The notes beneath the pieces were generated by a model, which worked only from the letters and a program-made list of their open reading frames with translations, ran no database searches and was not told the DNA's origin. Source: Saccharopolyspora_D taberi (GTDB taxonomy: Bacteria > Actinomycetota > Actinomycetes > Mycobacteriales > Pseudonocardiaceae). From it: a DNA stretch of 64,000 nucleotides. Where the stretch lies: NCBI RefSeq assembly GCF_039534165.1, contig NZ_BAAAUX010000019.1, positions 186,001 through 250,000 on the forward strand, given 5' to 3'. Both the position numbers and the translations under genes were made by a program. Of this stretch, positions 16,211-26,057 are shown piece by piece. Within the stretch, counting starts at the first letter, position 1. Each line of letters opens with the position of its first letter.

Positions 16211-16345
16211 AGCGCCGCAACGTGGCCGAACGCTGCTTCGGCCGCCTCACACAATTCCGCGCGATCGCCACTCCATACGACAAGACCGCCTTGTCCTACC
16301 AAGCCATGATCGACCTGGCCACCCACACCTCAGGCTTTCAAGACA
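16211..16345 (+). pseudogene. IS5-type transposase, C-terminal remnant
   Basis: The plus-strand frame gives RRNVAERCFGRLTQFRAIAT, PYDKTALSYQAMIDLAT, the conserved C-terminal block of IS5-family transposases (RNVVERCF, RYDK, YxAxxxLA). It is preceded by non-coding sequence and followed almost at once by the stop codon of the aminotransferase. It pairs in orientation and family with the N-terminal remnant at 12096-12211. About 200 central residues, including most of the DDE site, are absent. Confidence 0.75.
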
Positions 16346-16348
16346 CCT

Positions 16349-17698
16349 CTAGACCGCCCCTTCGGCGATCAGATCATCGACCCGGCCGAGGACCTTGTCG
16401 AGGAGGTCCAGGCCCTCCCGTGTCTCCGCCGGAGTGATCGTGCAGGGCGGCACGACGTGGATCCGGTTGGAGTTGGCGAACGGGAGCAGGCCGAGGGACT
16501 TCGCGGTGCTCACCGCATCGCTCATGATCGCGCTGCCACCACCGGTCGGCGCGACGGGGGTGCGAGCATCCCGGTCGCTGACCAGCTCGATGGCCCAGAA
16601 GACGCCGAGCCCGCGCACCTCGCCCACGCTGGGATGGCGCTCGGCGAGCCGGGACAGCCCTGGAGCGATGACCTCCGTGCCGATGCTTCGAGCGTTGTCG
16701 ATGACCCCGTCGCGGTCCATGACGTTGATCGCCGCCACCGCCGCCGCGCAGGCCAGCGGGTGTCCGGAGTAGGTGAGCCCGCCCGGGTACGGCCGGTGTG
16801 CGAAGTGGTCGCAGATGCGCTCTCCGAGCAGCACGCCGCCCAGCGGGACGTAGCCGGAGTTGACGCCCTTGGCGAAGGTCAGCAGGTCCGGCACGATGCC
16901 GTCGGTCGCGGAGTGGAACCAGGCGCCGGTGCGGCCGAACCCGGTCATCACCTCGTCGATGATCAGCACGATGCCGTGCCGGTCGCACAGCTCCCGCACG
17001 CCGGCGAGGTAGCCCGGCGGGGGAACCATGATCCCGGCCGTTCCGGGGATCGCCTCCAGCAGGATCGCCGCGATGGTCTGCGGCCCTTCCAGCTCGACGA
17101 CCTGTTCCAGGTGCGCCAGCGCCCGCTCGCACTCCTCGGCCTCGGTCCGGGCGTGGAAGCGGCTGCGGTACAGGTACGGCCCGAAGAAGTGGACCACCCC
17201 GGCATCCCCGGCGTCGTTCGGGAAACGCCGGGGATCCCCGGTCAGGTTGATGGCCGTCTGCGTTCCGCCGTGGTACGAGCGGTACCGGCTCAGGACCTTC
17301 GGGCGGCCCGTGGCCAGGCGCGCCATGCGCACCGCGTGCTCGTTGGCGTCAGCGCCACCGTTGGTGAAAAAGACCCGGTCGAGATCACCCGGGGCGCGTT
17401 CGGCGATCAGCCGCGCCGCTTCGGACCGCACGTCGTTGGCGTACTGCGGGGCGATCGTGGCCAGCTTGCGGGCCTGCTCCGCGATGGCCGCCACGACTTC
17501 GGGATGCTGGTGGCCGATGTTGGTGTTCACCAGCTGCGAGGAGAAGTCGAGCAGCCGGTTCCCCTCGCCGTCCCAGACGTAGGACCCCTCAGCACGCGTG
17601 ATGACCATGGGATCCAGGCCGGCCTGGGCGGACCAGGAATGGAAGACGTGGCGCCGGTCCAGTTCGTAGGTCCTGGCCGCATCGTCGATGAGAGTCAT
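16349..17698 (-). CDS. Class III (omega-amino acid) aminotransferase
   Basis: 449 residues, fold-type I PLP enzyme of the class III group. FFTNGGADANEHAVRMAR binds PLP phosphate, YHGGTQTAINLTGD follows, LIIDEVMTGFGRTG carries the PLP aspartate, and the Schiff-base lysine is in LLTFAKGVNSGYVPLGG. Such enzymes move terminal amino groups (beta-alanine, 3-aminoisobutyrate, taurine, polyamines) to pyruvate or 2-oxoglutarate, giving semialdehydes. The methylmalonate-semialdehyde dehydrogenase gene 12 bases upstream would take such a product, so beta-alanine or 3-aminoisobutyrate is the likely substrate. The transposase remnant abuts its stop codon. Confidence 0.88.
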   Translation of the reverse strand: MTLIDDAARTYELDRRHVFHSWSAQAGLDPMVITRAEGSYVWDGEGNRLLDFSSQLVNTNIGHQHPEVVAAIAEQARKLATIAPQYANDVRSEAARLIAERAPGDLDRVFFTNGGADANEHAVRMARLATGRPKVLSRYRSYHGGTQTAINLTGDPRRFPNDAGDAGVVHFFGPYLYRSRFHARTEAEECERALAHLEQVVELEGPQTIAAILLEAIPGTAGIMVPPPGYLAGVRELCDRHGIVLIIDEVMTGFGRTGAWFHSATDGIVPDLLTFAKGVNSGYVPLGGVLLGERICDHFAHRPYPGGLTYSGHPLACAAAVAAINVMDRDGVIDNARSIGTEVIAPGLSRLAERHPSVGEVRGLGVFWAIELVSDRDARTPVAPTGGGSAIMSDAVSTAKSLGLLPFANSNRIHVVPPCTITPAETREGLDLLDKVLGRVDDLIAEGAV

Positions 17699-17710
17699 CC
17701 GTGGTCCTCC

Positions 17711-19216
<1,506 letters not shown>

Positions 19217-19351
19217 TGCTTCTTCCCTCGCTCGAGATCTCCAGGCGTGGATCGCCGATGCCTGCGGCTTTCGGCTTGACCCCTGGGACGTTGCCAGCTC
19301 CAGGGCCGACATGATGGAAAGAATCAGGCGGATCAATTTACAATTCGTCAT

Positions 19352-20941
19352 ATGGTCCCGACTGTTCGCGATGTGCTCGCCCTACCGGTCGTCGCGGCCG
19401 GGCGCCCGCGGGTCGTCGCAGGCCACGCCCTTCTCGATCGCCCGGTGCGGTGGGTGCACATCAGCGAGTCCACCGACCTCACCGACCTGCTGGAAGGCGG
19501 CGAACTGGTCTTGAGCACCGGGCTACCGCTCTCCGGCAGCCCCGCGGCCGTCTCGGACTACCTCGCCATGCTCGGCGCCCAGCAGGTCGCCGGACTCGTC
19601 GTCGAACTCGGCACGCACCTGCGCGAGGTCCCCGCCGGCCTCGAAGCGGTCGCCGAGACGGCCGGGGTTCCCGTCGTCGTGCTCGACTCCGAGATCCGCT
19701 TCGTCGAAGTGACCGAGCAGGTCCACCGCCGGATCGTGGCCGAGCAGTACGACGAGGTCAGCTTCGCCCGCACCACCCACGAGATCTTCACCTCGCTCAA
19801 CATCGCGCGCGCCACCAGCAGCGACATCGTCACGCGCGCATCGCAGATCCTCGACGCGCCGCTCGTGCTGGAGGACCTGAACCGGCACGTGCTGGCCCAT
19901 TGCGCGGCGGGAACGTCGACCTCGCAGCTGCTGGACCAATGGGCGGACCGCTCACGGCTGCACGATTCCCCCAATGCCGCAACGACTTCCGAGTGGTCGG
20001 CAGTACCGGTCGGTGTCGGGACAGAACGATGGGGGCGGCTCGTGCTTCCGGCCGAAGCACCAGACGCACCGCGCGCGAAAATGGTGCTCGAACGCGCGGC
20101 GCAATCCCTGCAGCTGCACCGGATGCTCCAGCAAGAACGCGACGCACTCGTCGTCCACGCCCTCGGCGGCCTTCTCCAGGACATGCTCAGCGGCCGGATC
20201 AACGACGACACCGAAGCCGTGGTCAGAGCGAAAGCACTCGGCCTGAAGACGGGCAAGCACTACGTCCCGGTCGTCGTCCGGGTCCCCCAGCGACCCGATG
20301 CGCATCCGCTGACCCAGGGTGAAATCGACCGCCGCCTGCTCACAGCGCTGCGCCAGGCAGTCGCGGAAGCCGGCCACACCGCGATCGTCTCCATCCGCCG
20401 CGAAGGAACCGTGTCAGCGGTGATGTCCTGCGACAACCCCGAAACCGCGCTCCGCGCAGTGTGCACCGGACTCAACGACCGCCTGGCCAAGCGCGACGGA
20501 ACCGGAGCCTGGGTCGCGGGAACCGCACCGAGCACCAGCACTCTGCTTGCCGCAGCGCGGGAAATCGCCGAAGCCGAACATGTCGCCGACGTCGGCATCA
20601 CCATGCCCGAACCCAACCGCCTCTACCGCTCGACCGATGTGCGACTCCGCGGCCTCATCGCGCTCCTCCGCGACGACCACCGCGTCCAAGCCTTCGCCGA
20701 AACCGAGCTCGGCCGACTGCTCGAACACGACGCAGGCAGCAGCGACGGCCTCCTCGGCCTGCTGCGGACCTACCTGGACTGCGGCGGATCCAAGACCCGC
20801 ACCGCCCGGATCACCGGCCTGAGCCGCCCCACCCTGTATGCCAGATTGCAAACCATCGAACGCATCCTGGGCACCTCGCTCGACTCGGCCGAATCGCGGA
20901 CCTCACTGCACGCCGCCCTGATGATCGTCGACGCTCTCTAG
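19352..20941 (+). CDS. PucR-family transcriptional regulator
   Basis: 529 residues with the full PucR layout. The N-terminal PucR ligand domain (DVLALPVVAAGRPRVVAGHALLDRPVRWVHISE, ELVLSTG) covers about residues 5-125. A GGDEF-like middle domain lies around 270-400. The C-terminal Fis-like helix-turn-helix is LRTYLDCGGSKTRTARITGLSRPTLYARLQTIE. Family members activate purine, amine or amino-acid catabolic genes on sensing a substrate. It is divergent from mmsA across 135 bp that ends in AT-rich DNA (ATCAATTTACAATTCGTCAT), a good site for the shared promoter. Confidence 0.9.
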   Translation: MVPTVRDVLALPVVAAGRPRVVAGHALLDRPVRWVHISESTDLTDLLEGGELVLSTGLPLSGSPAAVSDYLAMLGAQQVAGLVVELGTHLREVPAGLEAVAETAGVPVVVLDSEIRFVEVTEQVHRRIVAEQYDEVSFARTTHEIFTSLNIARATSSDIVTRASQILDAPLVLEDLNRHVLAHCAAGTSTSQLLDQWADRSRLHDSPNAATTSEWSAVPVGVGTERWGRLVLPAEAPDAPRAKMVLERAAQSLQLHRMLQQERDALVVHALGGLLQDMLSGRINDDTEAVVRAKALGLKTGKHYVPVVVRVPQRPDAHPLTQGEIDRRLLTALRQAVAEAGHTAIVSIRREGTVSAVMSCDNPETALRAVCTGLNDRLAKRDGTGAWVAGTAPSTSTLLAAAREIAEAEHVADVGITMPEPNRLYRSTDVRLRGLIALLRDDHRVQAFAETELGRLLEHDAGSSDGLLGLLRTYLDCGGSKTRTARITGLSRPTLYARLQTIERILGTSLDSAESRTSLHAALMIVDAL

Positions 20942-21046
20942 GTTGTCCTATTAGGACACATGTAGCGCGTTTCTCGCCGGAACTCCGGCAGAGCCACTGC
21001 GGCAATACAGAGAACATTTCAGCCAACCCAGGAAATCGGAAGATAA

Positions 21047-21231
21047 ATGAATACAGAAATCGGAAAACAAATCCGCCATCAGGGTGTGATTGTCGACACA
21101 CGTCCGGTGATCGACAGCACATTCCCGAAGTGTTGGTTGCCTGCCACTGCCGCCCGTGCTCGACTCCATCCGTTCAATCTGGGGACACCGCAACCGTTCA
21201 CCGCTATCGAAATTCAGGAAGGGTCTGGCCT
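21047..21231 (+). other. Leader region of asparagine synthetase gene with possible small ORF
   Basis: The 290 bases between pucR and the asparagine synthetase hold AT-rich sequence and one short reading frame, MNTEIGKQIRHQGV..., running from 21047 to a stop at 21256, inside the next gene. A GGAAG lies close before its ATG. Composition is poor and no family is recognisable. It could be a regulatory leader peptide or chance; the promoter of the downstream gene must lie in this stretch. Confidence 0.3.
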
Positions 21232-23073
21232 GTGTGCGGAATTGCTGGATGGGTAGATTTCGATCGCGATCTCGCTGAGCCGGAACCGCGGAACATCGCC
21301 TCAGCGATGACCGACACGATGACCTGCCGCGGCCCTGACGCCTACGGGGTGTGGGCCGAGGGGCACGCCGCTCTGGGGCATCGGCGGTTGGCGGTCATCG
21401 ACATCGACGGTGGCAGGCAGCCGATGACGGCGGGCGGCGACGACCCCGCGGCGGTGCTGACCTTCTCCGGCGAGGTCTACAACTACCGGGAGCTGCGGTC
21501 CGAACTCGCGGCCCGCGGCCACCACTTCCGCACCTCCAGCGACACCGAGGTAGTGCTGCGCTCCTACTTGGAGTGGGGCGAGGACTGCGTGTCGCGGTTG
21601 AACGGCATGTTCGCCTTCGCGGTCTGGGACAAGCAGCGGGAAACCCTCGTGCTCGTGCGGGACCGGCTCGGTGTCAAGCCGTTGTTCTACTTCCCGACGC
21701 CCCACGGGGTCCTGTTCGGATCCGAGCCCAAGGCGATCCTGGCCCACCCGTCGGTCGAGGCCGAAGTCGACGCCGAGGGCTTTGCCGAGCTGCTGGCCAT
21801 GGTCAAGACCCCGGAGCACGGGATCTTCCGCGGCATGTACGAGGTCAGGCCGGGTTCGCTGGTGCGCGTCCGGCGCTCCGGGATCGTCAAGCGGCGCTAC
21901 TGGAGCCTGGAGGCGCGCGAGCACGCCGACGACCTGGACGCGACCGTGGGAACCGTCCGAGACCTGCTCGAAGACACGGTGTCCCGCCAACTCGTCGCCG
22001 ACGTGCCGCTGTGCACGCTGCTGTCCGGCGGCCTCGACTCGTCGGTGGTCACAGCTTTGGCAGCGCGGGAACTGGCCGAGCGGGGCTCCGAGCCGATCCG
22101 GTCGTTCTCCGTCGACTTCGCCGGCTACACCGAGAACTTCACCGCCAGCGCGATGCGGGAGACCCCCGACACGCCGTTCGCCTACGACCTCGCCGCCCAC
22201 GTCGGCGCGAAGCACGAGAACATCGTCCTGACCACGGACCGGCTGACCGACCCCGAGGTGCGCGACGCGGTGCTGCGGGCGCGGGACATGCCGGGCATGG
22301 GCGACATGGACACGTCGCTCTACCTGCTGTTCAGCGCGCTCAGAGAACAGTCCACTGTGGCTCTCTCCGGGGAGTCCGCGGACGAGATCTTCGGTGGCTA
22401 CCGCTGGTTCTACTACGACGAATGCCTGAACGCGGACACGTTCCCCTGGCTGGCGATCGGCTACCAGTCCCGCAAGACCGAACTGCTCAACGGCGGTCTG
22501 CTCGCGACGCTCGACCTGCCCGCCCACCGCGCCGACTCCTATCGCGACGCGCTGACCGAGATGCCGGACGTGCCCGGCGAGGACGCACACGAGCGACGCA
22601 TGCGCGTCATCGCGTACCTCGCGATCACCCGGTACATGCCCATCCTGCTCGACCGCAAGGACCGCATGAGCATGGCGACCGGCCTGGAGGTGCGCGTGCC
22701 GTTCTGCGACCACCGCCTGGTCGACTACGTGTTCAACGCACCGTGGTCGATGAAGCGGCGCTTCGACCGCGAGAAGAGCCTTCTGCGGGATGCGGCGCAG
22801 GACCTGCTGCCGCGCTCGATCATCGAGCGCAAGAAGGTGCCCTATCCGGCCACACAGGACAGCACCTACACGGAGACGCTGCGCAAGCAGGTCGCCGACC
22901 TGTACGCCGATCACAACGCTCCGGTGCGGGCGCTGCTGGACGAGCAGGCAGTGCGGCAGGTCGTCGACGGTCCGCACGCCGCCAGCAACGACGAGAACGC
23001 CCGGGCGGGCCTGGAACTGGTACTGCAGCTGGACAACTGGCTGTCGCGCTACGACATCCGACTTCGGCTGTGA
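21232..23073 (+). CDS. asnB: Asparagine synthetase (glutamine-hydrolysing)
   Basis: 613 residues from GTG 21232, with AGGAAGGG eight bases upstream. The start is fixed by the need for Cys2: processed N-terminus CGIAGWVDF is the class II glutaminase nucleophile. The glutaminase domain (GHRRLAVID, SGEVYNYRELR, MFAFAVWD) fills residues 1-210. The synthetase domain has the ATP-pyrophosphatase motif LLSGGLDSSVV and SGESADEIFGGY. It transfers glutamine amide nitrogen to aspartate via aspartyl-AMP. It stands alone between pucR and a terminator. A role in modifying a natural product is possible but nothing adjacent supports it. Confidence 0.9.
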   Translation: MCGIAGWVDFDRDLAEPEPRNIASAMTDTMTCRGPDAYGVWAEGHAALGHRRLAVIDIDGGRQPMTAGGDDPAAVLTFSGEVYNYRELRSELAARGHHFRTSSDTEVVLRSYLEWGEDCVSRLNGMFAFAVWDKQRETLVLVRDRLGVKPLFYFPTPHGVLFGSEPKAILAHPSVEAEVDAEGFAELLAMVKTPEHGIFRGMYEVRPGSLVRVRRSGIVKRRYWSLEAREHADDLDATVGTVRDLLEDTVSRQLVADVPLCTLLSGGLDSSVVTALAARELAERGSEPIRSFSVDFAGYTENFTASAMRETPDTPFAYDLAAHVGAKHENIVLTTDRLTDPEVRDAVLRARDMPGMGDMDTSLYLLFSALREQSTVALSGESADEIFGGYRWFYYDECLNADTFPWLAIGYQSRKTELLNGGLLATLDLPAHRADSYRDALTEMPDVPGEDAHERRMRVIAYLAITRYMPILLDRKDRMSMATGLEVRVPFCDHRLVDYVFNAPWSMKRRFDREKSLLRDAAQDLLPRSIIERKKVPYPATQDSTYTETLRKQVADLYADHNAPVRALLDEQAVRQVVDGPHAASNDENARAGLELVLQLDNWLSRYDIRLRL

Positions 23074-23088
23074 GGTGTCGCTGACCAG

Positions 23089-23130
23089 CCTGCTCGCCCC
23101 CATCGGCAGTCGCCGCTGGGGGCGAGCAGG
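23089..23130. terminator. Bidirectional terminator between asnB and MFS gene
   Basis: CCTGCTCGCCCCC and GGGGGCGAGCAGG form a perfect 13-bp stem with a 16-base loop between two convergent genes, serving both. Confidence 0.8.
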
Positions 23131-23159
23131 GCGGCGTGATGCTGCCCGCGCCTGGACTG

Positions 23160-24377
23160 CTAAGGGCAGCGTGACTCAGCCGGCGTGTGCTGTGCCGTCG
23201 GGGTCCGCGGGGTGAGGGCGTCCGGCGTAGCGGCGGGTGCGGACGGAGGTGTCAGCCGGGCGATCAGCACGGCGAGCACCACGCCGCCCGTAGCGGCCAG
23301 TGCGGCCCATCCCGGCAGTGAGTCGGACGTGACGCCCCCGGCGAGCAGGGCGCTGCCCACGGCCGCTCCCGCGGCGGAGCCGAGGTACATCGCCGCCATC
23401 TGGAAGGCGACGATGGGCATGGCCTGCTCGGTGTGGTCCCGGGTGAGCGCCTGTTGCAGGACCGGCACGCTGATCCAACCGCTCGCGCCCCACACCGCGG
23501 TGGCGATCAGCCATGCCGCGGGGTTGTCGACGAGCCAGACGATGAGGAAGGCGGCGAGGAGGCAGGCCGGGACGACCGGCATCAGCCGTCGGGGGCCCAG
23601 CGCGTCCAGCGGTCTGCCGATCAGGCCGGAGCCGAGTACGCTGCCGATGCCCCAGGCCCACACGAGCGCGAAACCCCAGCCGTTCAGGCCGCTTTCGTCC
23701 GCCATCGGCAGCAGATAGGTGTAGAGACCGAGGCTGACCACCCCCAGGACGAAGGACAGCGCGATGCCCAACGCGACGCGCGGACTCCTGAGCACAGCGC
23801 CGTTCCCGGAGCGGCGGGAGGCGGGAAGCTGCGGCAGCGTGCCGGAACGCAGGGCGAGGGCGAGCATGCTCAGCACGCCGATGAGCACGACGAAGCCCAT
23901 CGTCCCGCGCCACCCCACCTGTTCGCCGATCAGCATGCCCAGCGGCACGCCGGCGACGGTCCCGGTGGACAGGCCGAAGGTCACCATCGCCATCGCGCGC
24001 CCGCGTTCGTGGTCCGCCACGAGAGCTCCGGCCGTCGCCGTGGCGACCGCGGTGAGCACACCGGCCCCCGCTCCCGCCACGACGCGGGAGGTCAGGAAGA
24101 CGCCCAGCGTCGGTGCCAGCGCGGTGGCGAGGTTGCCGAGGTTGAACGCACCGAGCGCGACCAGCAGCGCGGTACGGGTCGATCTGCCGACCAGGACGCG
24201 GGACAGGAACGGGCCCGCGGCCTCGTAGGCGGCAGTGAACGCGGTGACGCCCAGCCCGATCGCCCCGGCCGTCGTGGCCAGGGAGCCGGCCATATCCGGC
24301 AGGACGCCGGCCAGCACATAGGCGTCGATGCCCAGGGAGACCGCGGCGATGACCAGCGGCCAGACCTTCCCGATCAC
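23160..24377 (-). CDS. MFS efflux transporter (drug:H+ antiporter-like)
   Basis: 405 residues, 12 predicted transmembrane helices. The family signatures are present though degenerate: the first periplasmic/cytoplasmic loop reads SRVLVGRSTRTALL and motif C-like GLSTGTVAGVPLGMLIGE. The N-terminus (VIGKVWPLVIAAVSLGIDAYVLAGVLPDMA) is typical of AraJ/CmlA-type exporters. GTG 24377 overlaps the end of the ArsR gene as GTGA, so the two are co-translated. Substrate unknown; the ArsR partner suggests it is induced by the compound it exports. Confidence 0.85.
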   Translation of the reverse strand: MIGKVWPLVIAAVSLGIDAYVLAGVLPDMAGSLATTAGAIGLGVTAFTAAYEAAGPFLSRVLVGRSTRTALLVALGAFNLGNLATALAPTLGVFLTSRVVAGAGAGVLTAVATATAGALVADHERGRAMAMVTFGLSTGTVAGVPLGMLIGEQVGWRGTMGFVVLIGVLSMLALALRSGTLPQLPASRRSGNGAVLRSPRVALGIALSFVLGVVSLGLYTYLLPMADESGLNGWGFALVWAWGIGSVLGSGLIGRPLDALGPRRLMPVVPACLLAAFLIVWLVDNPAAWLIATAVWGASGWISVPVLQQALTRDHTEQAMPIVAFQMAAMYLGSAAGAAVGSALLAGGVTSDSLPGWAALAATGGVVLAVLIARLTPPSAPAATPDALTPRTPTAQHTPAESRCP

Positions 24378-24622
24378 GCGCCACCCTCCTCGGCCGCTCC
24401 CTCGTCCTCGTAACCGGCCAGGACCGTCCGCACCAGGCCGGGGAACCGGGCGTCGAGGTCCTCGGCACGCAGCCGGATCATGCACTTGCGCCCCTCGGCG
24501 CGGACGAAGACCACGCCGGATTCGCGCAGCAGGCTCGTGTGGTGGGTGAGCGTCGAGCGCGGCAGGTCGGGGCCGAGCTCCAGGCTGTCGACCTCCCCGC
24601 GCTCGGCGAGGATGCGGACCAT
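24374..24622 (-). CDS. ArsR-type winged-helix regulator, N-terminally short
   Basis: The readable protein (82 residues from ATG 24622) is a winged helix: MVRILAERGEVDSLELG, PRSTLTHHTSLLRESGVVFVRAEGRKCMIRLRAEDLDARFPGLV. It is clearly paralogous to the ArsR protein at 40486 (shared SLTHH and EDLDARFPGL). That protein has about 40 residues before the equivalent point. Here the upstream frame stays open but gives no helical start, only arginine- and proline-rich sequence, so the first helix appears lost or the gene is 5' decayed. It is coupled by GTGA to the MFS gene. The 300 bases before it, up to 24927, contain nothing else recognisable. Confidence 0.65.
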   Translation of the reverse strand: MVRILAERGEVDSLELGPDLPRSTLTHHTSLLRESGVVFVRAEGRKCMIRLRAEDLDARFPGLVRTVLAGYEDEGAAEEGGA

Positions 24623-24927
24623 CGAACGATCAACCCGGGTGGCAGCACGGGTCCGCGGCGCCGGTTCAGAGGTGGGTGCTGCGCGGGCCGCGCTCCTCGT
24701 CGGCGGAGTCCTTGTCACGCAGGGCCGCGTGCCACCGGTTCGAACACTCCCCGATCCAGAGACGGACGCCCTGGGGAAGACCCCGCGAGGTCCGGTGGTA
24801 TTTCCTCGTTTGGCCGGGGGTTTACCCCATCGGTATGGATCTCGACTTCCCGCAACCTTGACGCACTGGCGAGTCATCGCAAGACACGCCTCTCGACCGC
24901 AATCTTCCCCGCGAGCATGGGAGTGCC

Positions 24928-26046
24928 ATGGGCATTGGTGAAATCGACGGGTGGTCCGCCGCGCCGCTGGATTCGGCCGGTGACGGCTTCCGGCTGGCCC
25001 AACTGGTCACCAAGGAGGTCAGAAAGCACGGCAGGCACCTGCTTGGCGACCAGTTGCTGGAGACGCTCGCCGAAATCCAGCACCGGCGCGGAAACCGTGA
25101 CCCATTCCTGCACGCATTCCTCGACGCCATCCTTGCCCGGCACCAGGACCGCTTTCGGAACCAGACCTACCTCGCCCTCCCGCTGCTCGACCAAGTTCTG
25201 GCCGATCCTCGGTCCGGCCTCGACCCGGAGCGACTGTCCGCGCTGCTCATCGCCGACATCGTGGCGCATGAGAGCCAGCCGTCCAGCGCAGGCCGCACCG
25301 ATCCGGAGACTCGTCGCAAACGGATCACACACGCCAAACGACTCTTGACCGCCCTTGGCAGCGCGGACATCACCGACCTGCCACTACCACCCCGAACCGC
25401 CGCCGGAGCCTGGCTGCCGCTCACCGTCTTGCCCGTGTCCCTGGTGCACGATGAATACTTCTTCATCCGCGCGCTCCAAACGCACGAGCTCGTATTCAGA
25501 ACGCTCACCGCTGACGTCCAGGCCGCTACCCACGCATTGCGCGCCGGGCAGGTTGACGCCGCGACTGCCGCGCTGCTCCGAGCTGACAAGGTATTCCAGC
25601 GGGCCGCCATGTTGTTCCGGATCGTCGCCACCATGCGCGCGGACCAATTCCATGATTTCCGGCAGTTCACCGAAGGCGCCAGCGCCATTCAGTCGGAGTC
25701 CTACAAGAGGTTCGAGGTCTGCTGCGGCGAACCGAAGCCGTCGAGGATCAGGTCCGAGGCGTTCACCAACGTACCGGCCGTCCAGGCAGGCGCGCACCGC
25801 CAGGACAACGTGGCGCGCGCATTCCTCGATCTGCACCGGCAGGGCCGCATCGACGACTCCGCCGGCACGCGCCTGCGGTTCGCCATCGACCAGCTGGAGG
25901 CGAGCCACCAGCGCTGGAAGATCACCCACTACCGGCTCGCCGCCCGGATGCTCGGCAACGCGCACGGATCGGGCTACACCGCCGGCGTTCCCTACCTCGA
26001 GCAATGCCTGCGCAACCGGCTCTTCACCACGGCAGCGGGAACCTAG
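24928..26046 (+). CDS. Tryptophan 2,3-dioxygenase-superfamily haem protein with N-terminal extension
   Basis: 372 residues. From residue 173 the tryptophan 2,3-dioxygenase fold is recognisable: VHDEYFFIRALQTHELVF, FHDFRQFTEGASAIQSESYKRFE (with the substrate-carboxylate arginine, R245), and THYRLAARMLGNAHGSGYTAGVPYL with the haem-ligand histidine at H334. The histidine that in true enzymes sits two before QT (H55 in the Xanthomonas enzyme) is Leu183 here, so chemistry or substrate probably differs. About 170 residues of helical sequence precede the domain, unlike the usual ~280-residue bacterial enzyme. No kynurenine genes are nearby. A natural-product tailoring oxygenase is a reasonable guess. 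Confidence 0.75.
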   Translation: MGIGEIDGWSAAPLDSAGDGFRLAQLVTKEVRKHGRHLLGDQLLETLAEIQHRRGNRDPFLHAFLDAILARHQDRFRNQTYLALPLLDQVLADPRSGLDPERLSALLIADIVAHESQPSSAGRTDPETRRKRITHAKRLLTALGSADITDLPLPPRTAAGAWLPLTVLPVSLVHDEYFFIRALQTHELVFRTLTADVQAATHALRAGQVDAATAALLRADKVFQRAAMLFRIVATMRADQFHDFRQFTEGASAIQSESYKRFEVCCGEPKPSRIRSEAFTNVPAVQAGAHRQDNVARAFLDLHRQGRIDDSAGTRLRFAIDQLEASHQRWKITHYRLAARMLGNAHGSGYTAGVPYLEQCLRNRLFTTAAGT

Positions 26047-26057
26047 CCGACGTGCTG

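Noticed and set aside
21232..23073. Considered as a lasso cyclase because it is asparagine synthetase-like
   Set aside because: It retains Cys2 of the glutaminase domain and has no precursor, RRE or peptidase genes nearby; the true lasso cyclase is at 48942-50765.
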